In this document: positions 59,252-64,000 of the stretch, piece by piece
How positions within the stretch are numbered: the first letter of the stretch is position 1
How the letters are laid out: each line of letters opens with the position of its first letter
NCBI RefSeq assembly: GCF_901933205.1
Contig: NC_044600.1
Location: 6,858,501 to 6,922,500, forward strand
Length of the DNA: 64,000 bases
Reading direction: 5' to 3'
Origin: Camarhynchus parvulus
Taxonomy: Eukaryota > Chordata > Aves > Passeriformes > Thraupidae
Made by a program: the position numbers and the translations under genes
The notes under the pieces: model-generated
What the model was told of the DNA's origin: nothing
Database searches by the model: none
What the model saw: the letters and a program-made list of their open reading frames with translations, nothing else

Positions 59252-61791
59252 GCTAGAGCACAAAAGACATTCTTCTTATTCCTCACGGCAGAGTCTTCTG
59301 CACTGCTTCTGAATTGAGCCCTTGAGAGAGGTACAGAAACAGCACAGGGTAGGGATGGGCAGAAAGGTGGGTGATCTTGGGCAGGTGGGCGTTGATTTAC
59401 CAGCACAGGGGAAGCAGGATGTGGAGAGGATGAGGATGCAACTGGGCAGCATCAAGCAGATCTTCCTGCATGAGTCAGTGAGGAAGGTTTGTGGCCTCTC
59501 CTGCACTGATGCTGGCAGTCACAGGTGCCCTGTGATGGACGTGGTGGCTGCCTGGGTTGGGAGCTGAGCTCTGAGTTTAATGGGCTGAATTCTGGCAGAG
59601 ATATTGAGGATGTGTCTGAGACTTGGCTCAGCCCCAGGCAACTGTCCCAACCTGCACTTTGTGCCTTCCACACCAAGGGATTTTTATATCATCATCAGGC
59701 AGCCAGCACTCTTGCAATATGCTGTTAGTTGTTTTAATGCTATTTTATTCGTTAATAAATTCTTTTAGCTGTAACTTTAATCTGTAATACTTTGGTATGG
59801 GGTGCCTGGGGAGGAAAGCAAGAATCCAGAAATCCTGTGAAGGCTTTTAATAAACCATCAGTCCTTCCTGCAGTGCAGTCCTGTGGGAATTAACTGCTCC
59901 ACGCACGAGTGAATTCTCTCCCAGCCTTCCATGGGTGGCATCATTTTGCCCTCAGCTGGCACAGCACATGCTTGACTGCTCTCTTGAGTGTAGTAAATGG
60001 GGCAGAACTTGTTTTCTTGGTGTTGGGGGACAGCACTTCTGGAAAATGGACAAATCCTTTAAAAATAATGGGCTCAAGCATGTCACTAAAGCCTTCCATG
60101 GTGCTGGTTCCTTCCTTGTCCAGGCAGTGATGACAGAGCCCTTGCTGAGATGCCTGGTGTTGCTGGTTCTTGTGCTGCTTAGCAGAGCTTTAACCACAAG
60201 CTGCATTGAATTTGCAAGCAGTGGAGCCCAAAGCAGTGTGCTCTGTATAAAAAGTGCCCCCAAAAACCTGGGGCAGGCTCCCTCCAGGCCATTTGATGCA
60301 GCTGGCACAGCAGTGGCACTTGCTCTGTGTCTCCACTGCTGTGTGTGTGGGACGTGTTTTGTCATTTTCCAGGAAAAGCTTTTATTTGAGGTTGAATTTT
60401 TTTTTCTCTGATGGGGGAGAAATTAATTACCACCCTTGCTCCTCTCCTTACTGCCCTGAAGACCAGAAATAGTCAGGAACTTAATGTTCAAATGCCTTTA
60501 AAAACCAGTATCTCTAAATGTCAAGTTAATGTGCTCTGGGAACAACGTGACTCAAGGACCCTGTATGAACATCAAATTGCATCTGCTGCCACAAGGACTT
60601 GTGGGATTCTCTGAGGCAAACACAGTGGGGAGATTGAGAGTTTATTTCAGCTTTTTTCCGTTCTTTCGTCTAAAAGTAAAGTTTTATTTTTCTCATGCCT
60701 GTCCTCGCCACAAATGCAGCCTGAACCTGTCTGAGATGGCAGATTAAAAATGAAACCCTCATGAATGAGAAATGCAGCCTGCATTTTTTATGATGGCAGA
60801 AAAAGTAAACCCATTTTAAAATGTGCATATTTTTAAGAAAGTAAATGACTAAGTAGGTGAGATGTAGGTATCAATAAATATTTATTCCAAAGAAGTAATC
60901 TCTCCACAGAATTGGAAATTGTCTCATCCTTTTAGGCAATTAAAAACCAATGTTTGTTTTTCAGAGTGGAAGTAACATTTTTTTGGTTGCTTTTGGAGCC
61001 TGGCCACTGTTGAGTGAAAAGTTTCACAGCTACATGATGTTTTTTTCAGAATAATTGCACTAAAAGGACAGGCTGATTTATAGGATGGATTGAAATGATC
61101 TTGAAATGCAGGGGAGGAAAAAACTCCCGGAGTGAGTGAAAACTCCCAAATGTGAAATTGTTCTCTGAAAAAGAAGTTGGAAATGGGGCTCTGTATTCTC
61201 TTGGTGGGCAGATGGTGAGTGCTGAGGCTGGGTCACATCTACTCAAGGTGTGAAATGGCCGTGGAGTTTTATAAAATTGAGACAAATAATATTTTCAAAT
61301 GAGCCTTATTTTATAGACCAATAGATAAACCAATTAAAGCTCTGAAAAAGATGTGAGTACATATTCACGATCTCAAACACAGTTGGTCACTACTTGAGTG
61401 GCTTAGGTACACCTGCCACAAGAGCTTAGGGACCCGATTCTGGGATTTTGGGGAAGAGGGTTGGTGCCTCCTGAGCCTGTTTCCTGTTTGTCTTTGGGAA
61501 CCTTGGTGGTGCAGACAGTGGCACTGAGACAGCACAAGGAGCAGAGCAGCGATCACCACGCTGAGCTGTGAAATGCTGGCTCTGAGCTGCTTGGTGGGGA
61601 TTTGGTGTGGTGGGAGCATCGGGTCCTTTGTGCCTGAGGGGACTCTGCTGTACCATTGCAGTGAGTGGCTCTGTCCCCTTGGGCATCCTGGCCATGTCAC
61701 CCAGGTGCCCCAGGGCTGGTCAGCTCTGTGGCCGGCAGCTGGTCCTGCCTTCCTGGAGCGGCCAGCTGTGGTATTCACATGGCCTCTGAAC

Positions 61792-62164
61792 TGAGAGAGA
61801 TTTGGCTCCCTCAGGATTCTCCTGAGAAAGGCTGTGAGAGAAGCAGAGAAAAGAATGATGAAAACAATTCTTACCTCGTTTGTTGCTCCTGTGTTTGTGT
61901 TTCCCATGTGGACTGTGTTCTGGAGATTGTTTACCCGAGGTGATTTCTTGATTGGATTCTGGTGATGGTGTTTTGGATTCATTGACCAGTTGGATCTGTG
62001 TGTGTGTCAGGACTTGGGCAGAGAGTCACAGGTTTTTCTAGTTATTTAGTGATAGTTCTTGTTAGTGTAATAGAGTATAATACAGTATAATAAAGTAATT
62101 AATTAGCCTTTTGATATCATGGAGTTCTGGGCATCATTCTTCCCACCCACCAGGCATCATAGCA
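61792..62164 (+). mobile_element. Solo LTR of an avian ERV, sense to GPC3
   Basis: Starting TGAGAGAGATTTGGCTCCCT and running through CTGGAGATTGTTTACCCGAG, the block carries AATAAAGTAATTAATTAGCC near its 3' end, then CATGGAGT and GCATCATTCTTCCCACCCAC. The AATTAGCCTT...CATGGAGT block is shared with the two antisense LTRs at 6783 and 24609, showing a related group. The right end is uncertain. CA at 62164 is followed by CTGATA while the left flank is CTGAAC, so the target duplication is at best decayed (4 of 6). No internal retroviral sequence is seen. Its AATAAA lies in the sense strand of GPC3 intron 2. Confidence 0.75.
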
Positions 62165-64000
62165 CTGATAGTCAGCCCTGTGTGTGAGGTCACTGTGGCC
62201 AAAAAACTGCAGCACTTGGGTGAGGGTGCTTTCATTTTGTGGGGATAATCAGAGGGAAGAGTTTGATTTCCTCCCACTCACCTTTTACATTTGTGTCACC
62301 TCTCAAAGCGTGCCTGTGCCTTGGCTCAATGGCTTTTTACACCGGCTGCTCTAAATGCATTTTAAAGAGCTGAGGAATGCACACACAGCAAGGTCATATA
62401 AATTAATAATTATCTAAGTGCTTCTGCCCTTTTCTGCCTCCAGAAAGGAGGTGAGGAGGGAAAAAACTTTTAACTGCTTTTTTTTTTTTTTTTTTAAATC
62501 TCCCAAACTAGTTTTCAGGGCTGATCTGTTGTTTCAGCCACAGCCTTGGGCCCATTTGACTTCGTCACTTCACTGTCACATTGTCTGTGTTTGAGCCAGC
62601 ACATGAATTTTCATTTCCAAACGTGTTTGGGTTTGTAATTCATACAGTGCAAATAGATTAATCACAAGCCATGCAGAACTTGTAATTATTAAAACTTGGA
62701 GTACAGAAGAGGTATAAATCATGACAGTGCTGCTTTCCAGCTGCCAATTAAAAATGGGAATTTAAGCTGCCTGAGCGTGGAGGGTTTAGGTTGGGAAGTT
62801 TCTGTGTCTTGAAGAAGAGTTAATGAAGAAAGTGCTTGCTCATAACTTCTCATTAAGTAACAACTGGATTTATGAAATACTGGCACTAGTAGAATAATTA
62901 GGAGCTTTCTATTATTGATGAGTTGGACTCTTAAAGAGGGATGCATTATCTCAAAGAGTGCCAACCCTGAAGGCTGTGCTGGTGCTCCAGCATCAGCTGG
63001 AAGTGTGCCTGGACCACATGGAGCCTGTCTGGGCTGTGCTGGTGCTGGGAAGAGGAGCACATCCTCAGCTGGGTCCTCCTGCTGCCAGGCTGTGACCCAG
63101 TAGGGGTGGTGGGATCAGGCTGGCTGGGACAAAGTGTGGGACAGAGTCTAAACCTGCACTCCCTCCTCCTCAGTCACCCAGGAGTGATGCCAGGGGCAGG
63201 GGCGTCACTTGCTCAGGGTGGGGAGGTGGCACTGAGAACCATCACTGGGATACCCTGAGGAGAGGAGCCAGGAGGGATATACCAATGCCATTTGCTGCTT
63301 TTTTTGCCCTGTTCTTTGGTGATGTGTTAGTGGCACCCAGCACTCCAGGGCCCCCATGCCATCACCCTGGTGCTCTGGGCACTGCCAGAGCTGTGCCCAT
63401 GGAGCAGATATCAGGAACCACGACTGTTGCTGGCTTTCAGGACCAGAGCAGAGCCCCTTTCCTTGTGGAGCCAGAGCTGGTCTTCCACATTCTCCAGGGA
63501 GGCCTCAGCCTTCAGGCTCCACACCGGGCTGATGGAGCTGGGCAGCCCAAGGTTCTCCATCATCGTTCCCAGGGACTGTGGGGACTTCAGGCAGCCTTGT
63601 AAGGCTGTTGTAATTTTAAAGCATTTTGGTAATGTTCCCCTCAGCTTTAATGTTACACATCCCTGCTGATGTTCCTCAGTAATTGAAAGGGATATCGGGC
63701 AAATTTGATCTGTCTGCCTTTGACTTATGCTGTCCTTATCTTGGCCTTCGTGTCATTAAGAAAAAAATTGGTATTGATCTGAGACTATACCACTACATTG
63801 TGCTGCAATTTTTCTTCCTTGCTAGTAGAATATAAATCGATAAAAGGCAGCTGCTTGCAACGTGGGGCAGATATGATGCTGTCATTTATATATTGTAAAT
63901 CCAATGATAGCTGATCAAATCAGTGCGTCTGCTGTTCCAAACCTGACATGATTGAATTGTCAATAAAAAGGGTTTTACAGTAAAGGAAGTTCTGCTGGCG
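62165..64000 (+). other. GPC3: GPC3 intron 2, last segment in the window
   Basis: No exon 3 is present. T18 lies at 62478-62495. Two stretches (about 62,545-62,720 and 63,640-63,990) are AT-rich, low in simple repeats and contain TAAT, GATA and CAGCTG-type motifs, so they are candidate conserved elements. The segment 62,960-63,600 is GC-richer and unremarkable. Confidence 0.6.
62478..62495 (+). repeat. T18 homopolymer
   Basis: The longest single-base run noticed in the window, following TTTTAACTGC. Confidence 0.9.

Larger units (their letters stand above)
54406..61791 (+). other. GPC3: GPC3 intron 2, fourth segment
   Basis: No exon is recognised. It contains copy B of the 35-bp repeat, T15 at 57171-57185 and T10-C-T11 at 59230-59251. 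The remaining sequence is mixed, with GC-richer TG/CA-rich stretches (55,690-56,180) and AT-rich ones (55,020-55,540, 60,640-61,070). Confidence 0.65.

Noticed and set aside
61792..62164. Perfect target-site duplication for the third LTR
   Set aside because: The flanks CTGAAC and CTGATA agree at only four of six bases, so the right boundary remains uncertain.

Overview
The window is vertebrate nuclear DNA, almost certainly from a bird and probably from a songbird. The evidence is three fragments of the avian CR1 retroposon, short solo LTRs of a type I recall from passerine genomes, and two exons whose translation matches glypican-3 (GPC3) closely. Nothing is prokaryotic: there are no operons, ribosome-binding sites or long uninterrupted genes, and nearly all open frames are chance.

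Layout. Positions 1 to about 14,800 are the 5' flank of GPC3. No gene is recognised there, and one antisense solo LTR (6783-7167) has a perfect 6-bp target duplication. From about 14,800 to 16,560 lies a CpG island holding the GPC3 promoter: an irregular GC-rich tandem repeat, two CCAAT boxes, GC boxes, a six-codon upstream ORF, and coding exon 1 (15642-15801), which encodes the signal peptide and mature N terminus. Intron 1 is about 8.6 kb. Coding exon 2 (24441-24602) carries the first part of the conserved cysteine-rich glypican core. Everything from 24603 to the end is intron 2. It is at least 39 kb long and exon 3 is not in the window. It contains a second antisense solo LTR, a sense solo LTR, three CR1 fragments, a possible further LTR, small satellites, homopolymer tracts and unique sequence.

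Function. The only gene supported is GPC3, a GPI-anchored heparan sulfate proteoglycan that modulates Hedgehog, Wnt, BMP and FGF signalling at the cell surface. The window holds its promoter and codons for about 107 residues.

Most notable observation. The solo LTR at 24609-25109 inserted exactly at the exon 2 splice donor. Its 6-bp target-site duplication, GTGAGC, is the donor hexamer itself (+1 to +6). The donor therefore survives intact, a second copy sits at the far end of the LTR, and everything from intron position +7 is retroviral. The LTR points antisense and carries a threefold 42-bp repeat with a CCAAT box in each copy. I found no evidence of a new defence system, operon or other undescribed multi-gene system.
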